Below, piece after piece: positions 9,611 through 19,139 of a DNA stretch of 64,000 bases. The stretch is from positions 124,001 to 188,000 of the forward strand of contig NZ_JADEWI010000009.1 of the NCBI RefSeq assembly GCF_015207705.1, given 5' to 3'. Positions within the stretch are counted from its first letter, which is position 1. Every line of letters begins with the position of its first letter. A program made the position numbers and the translations under genes. The notes beneath the pieces are model-generated. The model had not been told where the DNA came from. It ran no database searches and saw nothing but the letters and a program-made list of their open reading frames with translations. This DNA is from Nostoc sp. LEGE 06077 (GTDB taxonomy: Bacteria; Cyanobacteriota; Cyanobacteriia; Cyanobacteriales; Nostocaceae).

Positions 9611-9822
9611 AATATTGTGCCTGGAGACTAGGGGCTAGGGGTAGTATTTTTACTTAACACTTGCAACTGATAACTCTTTCACAATGTTTTAACACCTGCT
9701 ATTGAGCATAAACTATAGAAATGGTTGGCAAATATATGTCAGGCTTGCTATAATGAAAAAGCTGATGCGTTAACATAAATAATTGCTAAAATGCGGAATC
9801 AGCAAACCTTAATGAAAATATC

Positions 9823-9896
9823 CGGGATGTAGCGCAGCTTGGTAGCGCGCCTGCTTTGGGAGCAGGATGCCGCAGGTTCAAATCCTGTCATCCCGA
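9823..9896 (+). tRNA. trnP-UGG: tRNA-Pro (anticodon UGG)
   Basis: A complete cloverleaf is seen. The acceptor stem CGGGATG pairs with CATCCCG, the D-arm is GCGCAGCTTGGTAGCGC, the anticodon stem-loop CCTGC-TTTGGGA-GCAGG gives anticodon TGG, and the T-arm is around GGTTCAAATCC. The discriminator is A and CCA is not encoded, as is usual in cyanobacteria. It decodes proline codons. Confidence 0.97.
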
Positions 9897-9915
9897 TTAA
9901 AATTTATGTTTTACG

Positions 9916-9960
9916 AAATATCCTATCTATTAATCACTTAATAGATAGGATATTTTTTTA
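9916..9960 (+). terminator. Intrinsic terminator after tRNA-Pro
   Basis: A perfect stem of at least 17 bp (AATATCCTATCTATTA and its complement) with a four-base loop is followed by a run of seven T. It lies 20 bases beyond the tRNA and has canonical Rho-independent geometry. Confidence 0.85.
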
Positions 9961-10561
9961 TATTTTTAAGTTGTAATGAGAATTTCCTATCTTTGAACTG
10001 GAAAAGCTGTCTGGAATATAACTTGTGTAGTAAGTTTGACAATTAAATTGTAGATATTACAGGAAAAAATAATTTCATTGATTTTGCTTTGTCAAAAGTT
10101 GAGGAACTATATATCTAAATTATTGTAATTAGCCGGGAATAAGTCTAGATATTGATTTAAGCGGTGATGAAGCCAATAAATAAATGGAACGAATTATTTT
10201 GCGATCGCGTCACCAGTTTTTGAGAAAGACAATAAAATGGCATTAATCGTCTCAACGGTCGGCAAAATTTTTCATTCTTTGAGAGCGGTCTATAATAGGC
10301 ATCTATAATTCTTGTGCAGGAATCAGGCAAAGCTAAATAAAAAAATCAGGTTGCAGCACAATTTAATGTGACAAAAGTACTGTAGGAATTCTCAAGAATT
10401 TAGAAAATCTCCCATTTTGCGAGTTGATTGTGACCATTTAGCAGCCATAATGGCTTTTTTACATCTCAAATGGATTGCTATATAACTAAAACAAGTTAGT
10501 GCTGTGCAAATCCAACCAATTAGTCTGATTTAATTAAAAACCATTGACGCGAGGAGTAGTC
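9961..10561. other. Intergenic region upstream of the Tic22-like gene
   Basis: AT-rich, about 600 bases, no gene recognised. TCTATAATAGG near 10290 resembles a -10 region, and a GAGGAG Shine-Dalgarno lies at 10551, just before the next gene. A short palindrome AGCCATAATGGCT followed by T6 lies near 10443. Confidence 0.35.
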
Positions 10562-11371
10562 ATGAAAGCATTAGTTCGCTGGGGCGCAACATTGGGTTTA
10601 ATCGGGAGTACTCTGTTAGGCACAGTTTTTGTCGGAAACCTCCCAGTGCTGGCATTATCAGAACAACAAATAAAAGAAAAACTAGACTCAGTACCTGTGT
10701 ATCTAATTACCAATGATAAAGGATTGCCTTTGAGTCGTCCTTTGCCAGAAGGTCAAAACGGTCAAAAACTGGGTGGTTCAGTGACAGGTGTATATCTGAG
10801 CCGTCAAGAAGCTCAAGCCTTTATTAAGCAACTGCAAAGTACGAACAAAGACCCCAAAATGGCAGATATTGTCAAGAGTCTCCAGGTTACAGCTGTACCT
10901 TTGGGAATCATTTATCAGCAGTTGCAACAAACAAAAAACCAGCCCAACCGTTTGGTATTTGCTTTTAAACCAGTGGAGCAGGATGTCAAAGGAGCGCTGG
11001 AATTGCTGAACCAAAGCGGTCAAAAAATAGATCAGTTTCGGAGTGTGCCGATTTTTGCAGTTAGATTTGCACCGGATCAAGGCTATGTACCCATTAAACT
11101 GACAAACGACAAAGAACAAGTCGTACCGTTGTTTGTGAGTAAACAAGATGCACTTGGTTTGTTAAACCAAGTGAAACCAAAATATCCGAAAGCCGATATT
11201 CAAGTAATTGACATAGATGGCGTGATCAAAACTTTGCAAGATAAAAATGAAGATTGGCTCAAACAAGTCGTTTTAGTGCCATCTCAAGAATCCAGAGAGT
11301 ATATCAGGACTCTACCAAAAGATTCTGCTACTGGTAATAATCGCCAGCCTGCGGCAAAGCCAAAACGTTAA
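10562..11371 (+). CDS. Tic22 family protein (periplasmic)
   Basis: The protein has a signal peptide (about residues 1-33, hydrophobic core ATLGLIGSTLLGTVFVG, ending PVLALSEQ) and then repeated blocks of the Tic22 type: VPVYLITNDKGLPLSRPL, VTGVYLSRQEAQAFIKQLQ, VPIFAVRFAPDQGYVPIKL and VPLFVSKQDALGLL. In Anabaena PCC 7120 the Tic22 protein (Alr0114, from memory) is thylakoid/periplasmic, interacts with the Omp85 system and is needed for outer-membrane integrity. The ATG at 10562 is preferred over a TTG at 10544 because GAGGAG sits at the right distance. prmC starts three bases after the stop, so the two are co-transcribed. Confidence 0.85.
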   Translation: MKALVRWGATLGLIGSTLLGTVFVGNLPVLALSEQQIKEKLDSVPVYLITNDKGLPLSRPLPEGQNGQKLGGSVTGVYLSRQEAQAFIKQLQSTNKDPKMADIVKSLQVTAVPLGIIYQQLQQTKNQPNRLVFAFKPVEQDVKGALELLNQSGQKIDQFRSVPIFAVRFAPDQGYVPIKLTNDKEQVVPLFVSKQDALGLLNQVKPKYPKADIQVIDIDGVIKTLQDKNEDWLKQVVLVPSQESREYIRTLPKDSATGNNRQPAAKPKR

Positions 11372-11374
11372 AGC

Positions 11375-12331
11375 ATGGCAGAACAACAGCCACAAGTAGT
11401 TTCTGGGTTACAACTTTGGCAGTGGCGTAACCAAGCCATCCAAGCTGCGATCGCTACTGCTGTACCACCATTAGAAGTTGATTGGCTGCTGCAAGAAATT
11501 GCTGGTTTAGACCGCCTGGCTTTACGTTTAGAATCTTTCAAAGATTGGGATGCAATAGCGATCGCGATGTCTTTGGTAGATTTAGAACAGCTTTGGCAAA
11601 GACGATTACATGATCGCTTACCAGTGCAGTACATTGCTGGAGTTACACCTTGGCGCAAATTTAAGCTGGCGGTGTCGAGTGCGGTGTTAATTCCGCGGCC
11701 AGAGACAGAGTGCATCATTGATTTAGCAGTAGCGGCGATCGCTCAAAGTCCGACGAAAAAACCATTAGACCAAGGACATTGGGTAGACTTGGGAACTGGG
11801 AGTGGTGCGATCGCCATTGGACTAGCCGACGCGTTGCCAGAAACTACAATTCATGCTGTTGATTACAGTGCCGCAGCCTTAGAGATTGCCCAAACCAACG
11901 CCAAAAATCTGGGATTTGCCGACCGGATTCATTTTCATCAAGGTTCTTGGTGGGAACCATTAATAACCATGAAAGGCCAATTCAGTGGTATGGTTTCCAA
12001 CCCGCCATATATTCCGACTGAAACTGTGGCTACCCTAGAGCCAGAAGTGATGCAGCATGAACCACATTTGGCATTAGATGGTGGTGCTGATGGCTTAGAT
12101 GATATCCGTTATTTAGTTGAAGTCTCCCCCAGCTATTTGCAACCTGGCGGCGTGTGGCTGATAGAAATGATGGCGGGACAAGCGGGTGCAGTCAGAGAAA
12201 TTTTGCAAAATCAAGGTAGCTATTGCAATATTCAAATTCACACGGATTTAGAGGGAATTGAACGTTTTGCTTTAGCTTATGTGAAAGGGAACAGGGAACA
12301 GGGAACAGGTGAAAGGGTTTTGGATAGATAA
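11375..12331 (+). CDS. prmC: Peptide chain release factor N5-glutamine methyltransferase
   Basis: PrmC (HemK) methylates the Gln of the GGQ motif in release factors RF1/RF2. An N-terminal helical domain (residues 1-90) is followed by a Rossmann methyltransferase domain with VDLGTGSGAIAIGLA (SAM site) and the diagnostic SNPPYIP motif that binds the substrate Gln. The substrate-strand segment PVQYIAGVTPWRKFKL and IPRPETE are also typical. The last 15 residues are encoded by a GGGAACA heptanucleotide array (12287-12307), so the C-terminal tail is derived from a repeat and is unlikely to be functional. Confidence 0.95.
   Translation: MAEQQPQVVSGLQLWQWRNQAIQAAIATAVPPLEVDWLLQEIAGLDRLALRLESFKDWDAIAIAMSLVDLEQLWQRRLHDRLPVQYIAGVTPWRKFKLAVSSAVLIPRPETECIIDLAVAAIAQSPTKKPLDQGHWVDLGTGSGAIAIGLADALPETTIHAVDYSAAALEIAQTNAKNLGFADRIHFHQGSWWEPLITMKGQFSGMVSNPPYIPTETVATLEPEVMQHEPHLALDGGADGLDDIRYLVEVSPSYLQPGGVWLIEMMAGQAGAVREILQNQGSYCNIQIHTDLEGIERFALAYVKGNREQGTGERVLDR
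12287..12307. repeat. Heptanucleotide array (GGGAACA x3) at the end of prmC
   Basis: Three perfect tandem GGGAACA units inside the prmC reading frame encode part of the KGNREQGTGE tail. The same motif family recurs at 17.78-17.82 kb outside genes. Such short tandem repeats are characteristic of heterocystous cyanobacteria. Confidence 0.8.
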
Positions 12332-12411
12332 ATCCCTACACCCTTACAGGAGTTATGAGTGAAAATACAAAAATTAGATGTTTTCATTCATAACTTCTGA
12401 CATTGGTAAAT

Positions 12412-12999
12412 ATGGCTCAAGTTGCTCTAGAAGATTTGATTGCAGGCGCACAGGCTGGACGTTTAGTGAGTTTTCCGACTGATACTGTGCCAGCACTGGC
12501 GACTTTACCAGAAAAAGCTGGCTTAATTTTTGCCGCCAAGCAGCGTAGTCAGGATAAACCTTTGATTTTGATGGGTGCTAGTGCTGAGGATTTATGGCCT
12601 TATGTCAAGGGTAGCGAGGATGAGTATGAACTTTGGCAACAAGTAGTTAATCAATATTGGCCGGGAGCGCTAACCTTAGTTTTACCAGCCAGCCAGCGCC
12701 TACCGAAAGAGATGAACCCGACTGACCCGACGACTATTGGTATTCGAGTACCGGACAATGCGATCGCTCGTTCTATTTTGGCGGAAACAGGCCCTTTAGC
12801 GACAACAAGTGCCAATTTTTCTGGTCAGCCGCCTTTAGAAACAATGGCAGAAATTACAATGCAATTTCCTGATGCTTTAACCTTGGCGACTACAGGACTG
12901 CTTGAGGAAATTTCCGGGGGTGGTGTACCTTCTACTGTTGCCAAGTGGACAGGGGCAAACTGGCAAATTTTGCGCCAAGGTAGAATTACACTGAATTAG
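12412..12999 (+). CDS. tsaC: L-threonylcarbamoyladenylate synthase (YrdC/Sua5 domain)
   Basis: Makes threonylcarbamoyl-AMP from Thr, bicarbonate and ATP, the substrate used by TsaD for t6A tRNA modification. The YrdC-domain motifs are visible: FPTDTVPALA, FAAKQRSQDKPLILM (KxR..KPL), YWPGALTLVLPAS, TIGIRVPDN, and GPLATTSANFSGQPP. It is the single-domain form (195 residues). The ATG at 12412 is used, since a TTG nine bases upstream adds only three residues. It follows prmC by 80 bases on the same strand. Confidence 0.93.
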   Translation: MAQVALEDLIAGAQAGRLVSFPTDTVPALATLPEKAGLIFAAKQRSQDKPLILMGASAEDLWPYVKGSEDEYELWQQVVNQYWPGALTLVLPASQRLPKEMNPTDPTTIGIRVPDNAIARSILAETGPLATTSANFSGQPPLETMAEITMQFPDALTLATTGLLEEISGGGVPSTVAKWTGANWQILRQGRITLN

Positions 13000-13064
13000 T
13001 CAGGAAATCAGGAAATTAGTTTTATACCATTGTGGTCAATTAAAAAGTTAATAATTGCCAAATT

Positions 13065-13964
13065 ATGAATTGGAGCAACTGGGCATATCTCGGAGCTGGA
13101 ATCATCTTAGGAATCAGTTTTCGTTGGTTATTTTCTAAGTCGGCAAACACGAATGCCAACTTATCGCCAGTGGTAACAGAAGAGCAAGAAAGTGTGCCGA
13201 AACTGCGGCAAGAGGTGAAGCAAACGCAGCTGGCGTACCAAATGGCACAAGAAATGAGCCAGTTTAAAGCGGGTTTTTTAGCGCGGACTACCCATGAATT
13301 GCGATCGCCACTCAATAGTGTGATTAGCTTGCATCAATTAATTTTGTCAGACTTATGTGAAAATCTTGAAGAAGAACGAGAATTTGTTGCCCAAGCTCAT
13401 GAAAAAGCTTTGAAATTGCTCCAATTAATGGATGAAATTCTCAGCATTTCCCGAATTGAATACGGTACAAACAAATTAGATATTCAGCCCCGCTGCTTAG
13501 ACACAGTTTTTCAAGAAGTTAAAGACTTAACTTATATGCTGGCGGCGAATCGGAATTTTCCGTTGCAGATGTCACCTGTAGATCCAGAAATTTATGTCTT
13601 AGCAGATCACCGCTGGCTACGCCAAGTATTAGTTAATTTAGTAGATACTGCAATTACGCAAATGCAAGAGGGTAGTATTTGTGTTTCCGCGACTGTTGCA
13701 CCTAATACTAATACGGCGCATATTTATTTAGATGTTCCTGCTAATGCTCTACCTGAAAGTGAGCCAATTGATTTCATTAAACATAATTATCAGCCTCCTC
13801 AAACTCAAGATGAGAAGGCAATTCTTTCACCGGGAATGAAATTATTACTAAATCAAACACTGTTAGAAGTGATGGGAGCAAAACTAGAAATCCTGCCTAA
13901 TTCAACAGCATCGGCATCTACTGAAGCATTAACTAGGATACAAATTTCTCTCCCAACAGCATGA
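13065..13964 (+). CDS. Histidine kinase-like protein with degenerate ATPase domain
   Basis: An N-terminal membrane helix (about residues 8-22) is followed by a coiled region and a HisKA dimerisation domain with the phospho-acceptor in TTHELRSPLNSV (His77). The HATPase region that follows keeps only traces of its motifs. The N-box reads VNLVDTAITQM, the G1 position reads IYLDVPANALPESE instead of DxGxG, and the G2 position reads SPGMKLLLNQ instead of GxGLGL. ATP binding is therefore doubtful and the protein may be phosphorylated in trans. By position after Tic22-prmC-tsaC it corresponds to Anabaena alr0117, which I recall being reported as needed for heterocyst development. The stop overlaps the start of a kinase fossil. 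Confidence 0.75.
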   Translation: MNWSNWAYLGAGIILGISFRWLFSKSANTNANLSPVVTEEQESVPKLRQEVKQTQLAYQMAQEMSQFKAGFLARTTHELRSPLNSVISLHQLILSDLCENLEEEREFVAQAHEKALKLLQLMDEILSISRIEYGTNKLDIQPRCLDTVFQEVKDLTYMLAANRNFPLQMSPVDPEIYVLADHRWLRQVLVNLVDTAITQMQEGSICVSATVAPNTNTAHIYLDVPANALPESEPIDFIKHNYQPPQTQDEKAILSPGMKLLLNQTLLEVMGAKLEILPNSTASASTEALTRIQISLPTA

Positions 13965-14179
13965 ATCTCCAAGAATATCAATTTGTCCACCGCTGTATTC
14001 AAGACAACGGCATTGGTATGAGAGATGATCTTAAAGCTGTTGGTAAGGGAACAGGATGAGGATAAGCGATCGCCCATCAGATTGTAGTCGAAAAACATCA
14101 TGGAGCGATCGCTGTTAATTCAACTTTAGGTAAGGGTAGTTAGTTTGTGATGACGCTTCCAGTGAAAGCCAATTGCTAA
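13961..14179 (+). pseudogene. Fossil of a histidine kinase ATPase domain
   Basis: The + frame from 13961 reads DNGIGM, then after an apparent deletion KAVGKGTG-stop-G-stop-AIAHQIVVEKHHGAIAVN, then STLGKGS-stop-FVMTLPVK. This is the C-terminal half of a typical HATPase (G1, G2 and the final strands). It has three in-frame stops at sites where Leu, Leu and probably Glu are expected, and it lacks the roughly 12-residue F-box segment between G1 and G2. It is not simply the missing end of the upstream kinase, which has its own aligned C-terminus. A decayed second kinase is the best reading. Confidence 0.75.
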
Positions 14180-14247
14180 AACTGGGGACTGAAGCCTAAA
14201 AATTCAGATTTTGGCAGAATTTTTCCCATACCCAGCCCCAAATCTCC

Positions 14248-14709
14248 TCATTCCTGAAACTGTAGTTCTGTTACAGATAAAGAATCCAGTTGTTTAGATT
14301 GGTTATGCAGCACCATAGTTGTGGTGGTATTGGGGATAAAACCGATTTTTTTGTAGAATCCTTGTTGGTGAGTGGTCATCAAATACACGCGCTCAACCCA
14401 CTTCATCCGGGGATGAATTAAAACAGTTTCGACTAGCTTGCTGCCTAATCCAGTGCCTTGGTAGTCTGGGTGAATGACGACATCCCAGATTGTCGCGCGG
14501 TAAATTCCATCAGAAGTTGCTCTCGCAAAGCCAATAAGTTTTGTGTCATCCCACAGAGAAATTACTGGGTCACTGTTGGTGATAGCTATGCTTAAATCCT
14601 CGATACTACGTCCTTTGGCCCAAAAAGCGGAAATATTAAATAAATCTTGGAGTTGGTAAAGGTCTATATCAGAATGGCGATCGCTAAATTTAATCTGAGG
14701 ATAGTTCAT
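14248..14709 (-). CDS. GNAT family N-acetyltransferase
   Basis: A 153-residue acetyltransferase. The acetyl-CoA loop VVIHPDYQGTGLGSKLVETV and the preceding [19 protein letters not shown] are conserved, with a C-terminal QQGFYKKIGF motif. It is a paralogue of the acetyltransferase at 9.1-9.6 kb but lacks that protein's N-terminal extension. The substrate is unknown. It lies on the opposite strand from the kinase region, as a single gene. Confidence 0.85.
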   Translation of the reverse strand: MNYPQIKFSDRHSDIDLYQLQDLFNISAFWAKGRSIEDLSIAITNSDPVISLWDDTKLIGFARATSDGIYRATIWDVVIHPDYQGTGLGSKLVETVLIHPRMKWVERVYLMTTHQQGFYKKIGFIPNTTTTMVLHNQSKQLDSLSVTELQFQE

Positions 14710-14832
14710 GTGTAGGAACTCAATTGCACCAATAAGTATCTTTGCTTTTATTTAGTCATATTGTGCTAAAAATTTTTCCATACGTATACTTAAATGCAAC
14801 TATATACAAATTTAGTTATCTAACCCTAATAT

Positions 14833-15225
14833 TTACCGACAAATTATTTTCCATAGGGGATGAGTTGGCCCTTGTTGGCGGATGCGAGAAACTTGTTTTT
14901 CTAAGCGTTCCTTTTCTGACTGTGGTAGTCCCATTAAAATATTGCGGCTTTGCCAAACTAAAACGGAAACAGTCATAGCGATACAAAAACTTAACCCTAG
15001 GGTAGACAGGGGATGAGAGATGAGTCCATATCGTACTGCTACCCAGGTAAAGTATTGTTGCCACAAAACAATTTCTGAGCGTAAATTCCAAAAACAAATA
15101 GGTGCAATTAGCACCCATAAAAAGGTGACAAACAACCATCTGCCGTATACTGTCAGCTGATGTAGTTTTTGAACTTGTTGAGCAAAAGATGGGTCAGTGA
15201 TTGACGGTTGTTCCGATTGATCCAT
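14833..15225 (-). CDS. Small two-helix membrane protein, unknown function
   Basis: 130 residues with a short polar N-terminus and two predicted membrane helices (about 29-50, WLFVTFLWVLIAPICFW; and about 75-95, LSTLGLSFCIAMTVSVLVW). A basic C-terminal tail (SEKERLEKQVSRIRQQG) follows. I recognise no family beyond a likely cyanobacterial conserved membrane protein. It sits about 120 bases downstream of secF on the same strand and may be at the end of the secDF transcript. Confidence 0.6.
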   Translation of the reverse strand: MDQSEQPSITDPSFAQQVQKLHQLTVYGRWLFVTFLWVLIAPICFWNLRSEIVLWQQYFTWVAVRYGLISHPLSTLGLSFCIAMTVSVLVWQSRNILMGLPQSEKERLEKQVSRIRQQGPTHPLWKIICR

Positions 15226-15342
15226 AGCAGGAAAGGGTCAACCCCTTGGGGGAATTCAAAATGCAAAATTCAAAATTACAATCCCCATAAGCAGTCTGGG
15301 GCTTGTATTCTTTTTTTGGTCGTAAGGATGATTGACTCTTGA

Positions 15343-16311
15343 TTAATTATCCGCTGATGTATCCATTGCTTCGGTGCTGGTGACTAGGGTAGATTGACCT
15401 GTACGTTCTCGCCACCAAGCAAGGAGAGTACTGGCAATAAAAATGCTGGAATATGCTCCCATTGTGAAACCAATAATTAAGGCTAGAGAAAAATTTCTCA
15501 GTGTTTCTCCACCAAAGAAAAAGATAGCGGATAAGGTTAACAATACAGTTAAAGTTGTATTGATTGACCTAGCTAAAGTTTGATTGACTGCATCATCGAC
15601 AATTTCTGCAATTGGGCGGTCGGGATGGATTTTGATGGTTTCCCGGATGCGATCGTAAATAACTACAGTATCGTTGACAGAGAAACCTGTAATGGTCAGT
15701 AAGGCGACAATGAAGAGGCTATCAGCTTCAATACCAGCAACTAAACCCAAAATTGAGAAAGCACCTACCGTAATCAAGATATCGTGAAACAGGGCGACGA
15801 TCGCAAAAATCGCATAGTCCAGTTGAAAACGCACACTCATGTAGAGCGTAATACCCACGAAAGAAATTACTAGGGCTAAAATCCCTGAGCGAAATAATTC
15901 TGCACCTAAAGTTGGGCCGACAGAATCAATTTGATTTTTTTGGGGGTCGAAAGCACCAATTTTTTCGCTTAAAGTTTTTTGTAATTGAGTGCGTTGGTCT
16001 ACACTTAAATCTTTTGAGCGAATTAAGATGCCATTTTCGCCCACAATTTGAATGCTGCTATCACCGATACCTTGGCTTTTAGCAACTTCCCGGACGCTTG
16101 TGATATCAATTGGTTTGTCGCAGTTCCCTGGTTTTGTACAATCGCGTTCAAATTGTAACCGTGTACCACCAACAAAATCTAAACTTGGACGTAGAGGGGC
16201 GCGAATTGCTGGATTATTCCACGAAATTGCCATCGAAATGATGCCACTGAGGATAATAATCAGAGAAATAATCCACCACAGCGATCGCGATTTATTAACA
16301 CTCAGTTTCAT
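15343..16311 (-). CDS. secF: Protein translocase subunit SecF
   Basis: SecF works with SecD in the proton-driven late step of Sec protein export across the cytoplasmic/thylakoid membrane. The first membrane helix, the [11 protein letters not shown] segment, the [17 protein letters not shown] helix, the [15 protein letters not shown] motif and [22 protein letters not shown] are the SecF signatures. Six membrane helices in 322 residues are normal. Its ATG overlaps the secD stop by four bases, so the two are translationally coupled. Confidence 0.97.
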   Translation of the reverse strand: MKLSVNKSRSLWWIISLIIILSGIISMAISWNNPAIRAPLRPSLDFVGGTRLQFERDCTKPGNCDKPIDITSVREVAKSQGIGDSSIQIVGENGILIRSKDLSVDQRTQLQKTLSEKIGAFDPQKNQIDSVGPTLGAELFRSGILALVISFVGITLYMSVRFQLDYAIFAIVALFHDILITVGAFSILGLVAGIEADSLFIVALLTITGFSVNDTVVIYDRIRETIKIHPDRPIAEIVDDAVNQTLARSINTTLTVLLTLSAIFFFGGETLRNFSLALIIGFTMGAYSSIFIASTLLAWWRERTGQSTLVTSTEAMDTSADN

Positions 16312-17720
16312 TTAGCCACCTCAGCCTTATTTGACACCGGTACGTTAGGACAGTAAAGTTCAGGTTTCCGCAAACTAGGCAGGGAAATTGCCAAAAATAA
16401 GAATGTCCGACTACAGGTAATTGCCGTAAACATACTTACTGCTACCCCCAAAGCTAAGGTTAAGGCAAAACCTTTGACTAAACCAGACCCCAACCAAAAT
16501 AAGGCAGCACAAGCTATCCAAGTAGTCACATTACTGTCTAAGATGCTGGAAAAAGCTCGGTAAAAACCTGATTCTACAGAACGGTATAAAGATTTACCCG
16601 CTTTTAATTCTTCCCTTGTGCGTTCAAAAATTAACACGTTGGCATCTACAGCCATACCAATACTGAGGATAAAACCAGCAATTCCTGGCAGAGTTAGGGT
16701 AACACCCAACAGTGCAAAACAAGCCCAAGTCAGCAGTGAGTAAATTACCAAGGATAAGTCAGCAATTAGCCCTGGTAGGCGATAATACACCACCATAAAA
16801 ACTAACACCAAAGCCAAACCACCAATCCCGGCGTAGATACTGCTTTGAATGCTATCTTTACCTAAAGTTGCGCCGACAGTGCGTCTCTCTGCTATTTCTA
16901 CGGGTACAGGTAATGCACCACCCCTCAGTTGTACACCTAAATCATTGGCTTGTTGGGCGGTAAATCTGCCTGTAATTATTGCTGCACCACCAGTAATCCC
17001 AGCAGCAGCAAACTCTGGCCCGACTACTGGCGCACTAATGAGTTCATTATCGAGAAAAATTCCAATACTGCGACCTGTACCCGCGAGATTTTTGGTAATT
17101 TCGGCGAAGAGTTCACCACCTTTTTGATCAAAGCGAATGGCTACATTCCAATTATTACCTTGAGTTGGTTCACCGTAGGCATCTTTGAGGTATTTACCAT
17201 CAAGTGGCGGCTTGGTGCTATCGAACAACTCTAGGATTGCTTGATTATTTTTTTGTAATTCTTCTTGATTTTTGGTAATTGCAGCTTGATCTTTGCTGCT
17301 GCGTAATTCTTCTTGCTTGGCTTTTAGTTCGGCTCTGGAGGACTGGAACGCAAACACTTGAGTCTCTGTACCTGGCTTTTGTTGACGAAATTCTAACTGA
17401 GCCGTACCACCTAGGACTCGTTCTGCTTGTTCGGGATCATTTACCCCTGGTAGCTGGACAAGAACTTTATCTGTACCGACTGTTTGAATGATTGGTTCCG
17501 AAACACCAAGGCCGTTAATTCTCCCTTCAACAACTTTTTTGACGGCTTCTAATTCACGTTCAGTAATTTTGGGGATTTCTGCTGTTGGCTTCACCTGAAT
17601 TGTCAGCTGGGAACCTCCGCGCAAATCCAATCCCAAAGGCACAGGAATTTTCACAATCGCCACAACAGCGGCGATGATCAGGACAAAAATTAAAGCTAAT
17701 AGCGATCGCTGTCTTTGCAT
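16308..17720 (-). CDS. secD: Protein translocase subunit SecD
   Basis: Partner of SecF in the Sec export complex. One N-terminal helix is followed by [17 protein letters not shown], a periplasmic P1 domain with [15 protein letters not shown] and [12 protein letters not shown], then five helices with the family motifs [20 protein letters not shown] and [16 protein letters not shown]. The start is placed at the ATG beginning MQRQRSLL (470 residues); a TTG seven codons upstream is possible. It forms an overlapping operon with secF. An array of short repeats separates it from pdhB, which lies upstream on the same strand. Confidence 0.96.
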   Translation of the reverse strand: MQRQRSLLALIFVLIIAAVVAIVKIPVPLGLDLRGGSQLTIQVKPTAEIPKITERELEAVKKVVEGRINGLGVSEPIIQTVGTDKVLVQLPGVNDPEQAERVLGGTAQLEFRQQKPGTETQVFAFQSSRAELKAKQEELRSSKDQAAITKNQEELQKNNQAILELFDSTKPPLDGKYLKDAYGEPTQGNNWNVAIRFDQKGGELFAEITKNLAGTGRSIGIFLDNELISAPVVGPEFAAAGITGGAAIITGRFTAQQANDLGVQLRGGALPVPVEIAERRTVGATLGKDSIQSSIYAGIGGLALVLVFMVVYYRLPGLIADLSLVIYSLLTWACFALLGVTLTLPGIAGFILSIGMAVDANVLIFERTREELKAGKSLYRSVESGFYRAFSSILDSNVTTWIACAALFWLGSGLVKGFALTLALGVAVSMFTAITCSRTFLFLAISLPSLRKPELYCPNVPVSNKAEVAK

Positions 17721-17777
17721 ACCATAACTCGCAACTGACAAACGCTATAATAGCGTTCTTTGATTGAGTTACGGCAG

Positions 17778-17891
17778 GTAACAGGGAATAGGAAATAGGG
17801 AAGAGGTAACAGGGAACAGGGTTGAAAGTCCCTAGGGATAAGGAAAGTATGAAGAATGAATTTCACACTTCATACTTCACACTTCATACTT
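17778..17891. repeat. Short tandem repeats between pdhB and secD
   Basis: A degenerate GGGAACA/GGGAATA heptamer array (17778-17821) is followed, about 30 bases on, by a TTCATACTTCACACT-type array (17860-17891). Both motif families recur elsewhere in the window. No gene is present. Confidence 0.7.
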
Positions 17892-17893
17892 TG

Positions 17894-18877
17894 TTAGACT
17901 CGCAAAGCCACCATTTTCTGCACAGCTTCGACGATTTGCTCTGGCTGAACAATGGTGAGACGCTCTAAAGTACCGTTGTAAGGCGTGGGAATATCTTGAG
18001 AAGATAGACGCAACACGGGTGCATCTAATTCATCAAATAAGCGATCATTAATTGAGGCGGTTAATTCTGCACCAATACCCCCAGTCCGCATACACTCTTC
18101 CACCACAATCACGCGATGGGTTTTGCGGATAGATGCACCGATGGTATCAAAATCTAGGGGTTTGAGAGATATTAAATCAATTACTTCGGGGTCGTAACCT
18201 TGTTTTTCTAAAGGTTTCACGGCTTGCATCACATGATGACGCATCCGAGAGTAAGTCAAAATTGTGACATCTTTACCTTGACGCACCACTTCTGCTTTAT
18301 CCAAGGGCAGGAGGTATTCTTCTTCTGGTAAATTTTCTTTTAAGTTATACAGCAGTACGTGTTCAAAGAACAGGACTGGATTATCATCGCGGATGGCTGC
18401 TTTTAGTAGGCCTTTGGCATTGTAGGGTGTGGAACAGGCAACAATTTTTAACCCTGGTACAGCTTGGAAGTAAGCTTCGAGACGTTGGGAATGTTCTGCA
18501 CCTAATTGTCTACCTACACCACCAGGGCCACGAATCACCATTGGAATTTTAAAGTTACCGCCAGAAGTATAGCGCAGCATCCCGGCGTTGTTGGAGATTT
18601 GGTTGAAGGCTAAGAGCAAAAAGCCCATGTTCATACCTTCAATTATCGGTCGCAACCCAGTCATGGCCGCCCCTACTGCTATACCAGTAAAGCTGTTTTC
18701 GGCGATGGGAGTGTCTAAAACCCTCAAGTCACCATACTTTTTGTATAAGTCTTTGGTGACTTTATAGGAACCGCCATAGTGTCCTACGTCTTCACCAAGC
18801 ACAAATACACTGGAATCACGCGCCATTTCTTCGTCAATGGCTTCCCGCAGAGCGTTGAAAAATAATGTTTCTGCCAT
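17894..18877 (-). CDS. pdhB: Pyruvate dehydrogenase E1 component, beta subunit
   Basis: The beta subunit of the thiamine-diphosphate-dependent E1 that decarboxylates pyruvate and passes the acetyl group to the E2 lipoyl domain. Visible motifs are [17 protein letters not shown] (E1-beta start), [46 protein letters not shown] and [12 protein letters not shown]. Length (327) is standard for the heterotetrameric type. The alpha subunit is not in the window. It is followed by secD-secF on the same strand. Confidence 0.95.
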   Translation of the reverse strand: MAETLFFNALREAIDEEMARDSSVFVLGEDVGHYGGSYKVTKDLYKKYGDLRVLDTPIAENSFTGIAVGAAMTGLRPIIEGMNMGFLLLAFNQISNNAGMLRYTSGGNFKIPMVIRGPGGVGRQLGAEHSQRLEAYFQAVPGLKIVACSTPYNAKGLLKAAIRDDNPVLFFEHVLLYNLKENLPEEEYLLPLDKAEVVRQGKDVTILTYSRMRHHVMQAVKPLEKQGYDPEVIDLISLKPLDFDTIGASIRKTHRVIVVEECMRTGGIGAELTASINDRLFDELDAPVLRLSSQDIPTPYNGTLERLTIVQPEQIVEAVQKMVALRV

Positions 18878-19139
18878 TTAAACCTTTAGTTACGACTGTT
18901 GTTTTAGAATCTTATCGCGCTGCCGGGGCAAATACGGTGAGCGATCGCACTACTTGGAGATGAGTTTTGGAAATATTAGTAAATCTACTGAATCTAACAC
19001 CCAATAATGTTTATTTAGTATATACATAACTTATCCCCATAGCCGTCTGATTTAATTCTTGAAAAAATCTCAGTATGTGTAGTGGTATGTCAAAAATCAA
19101 ATATGAGTCCTAATACTATAACGATTATCTGCGATAGTT

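Noticed and set aside
17851-17891. CRISPR-like repeat array
   Set aside because: Units are 7-8 bases without unique spacers; these are short tandem repeats. No CRISPR array or cas gene is present in the window.
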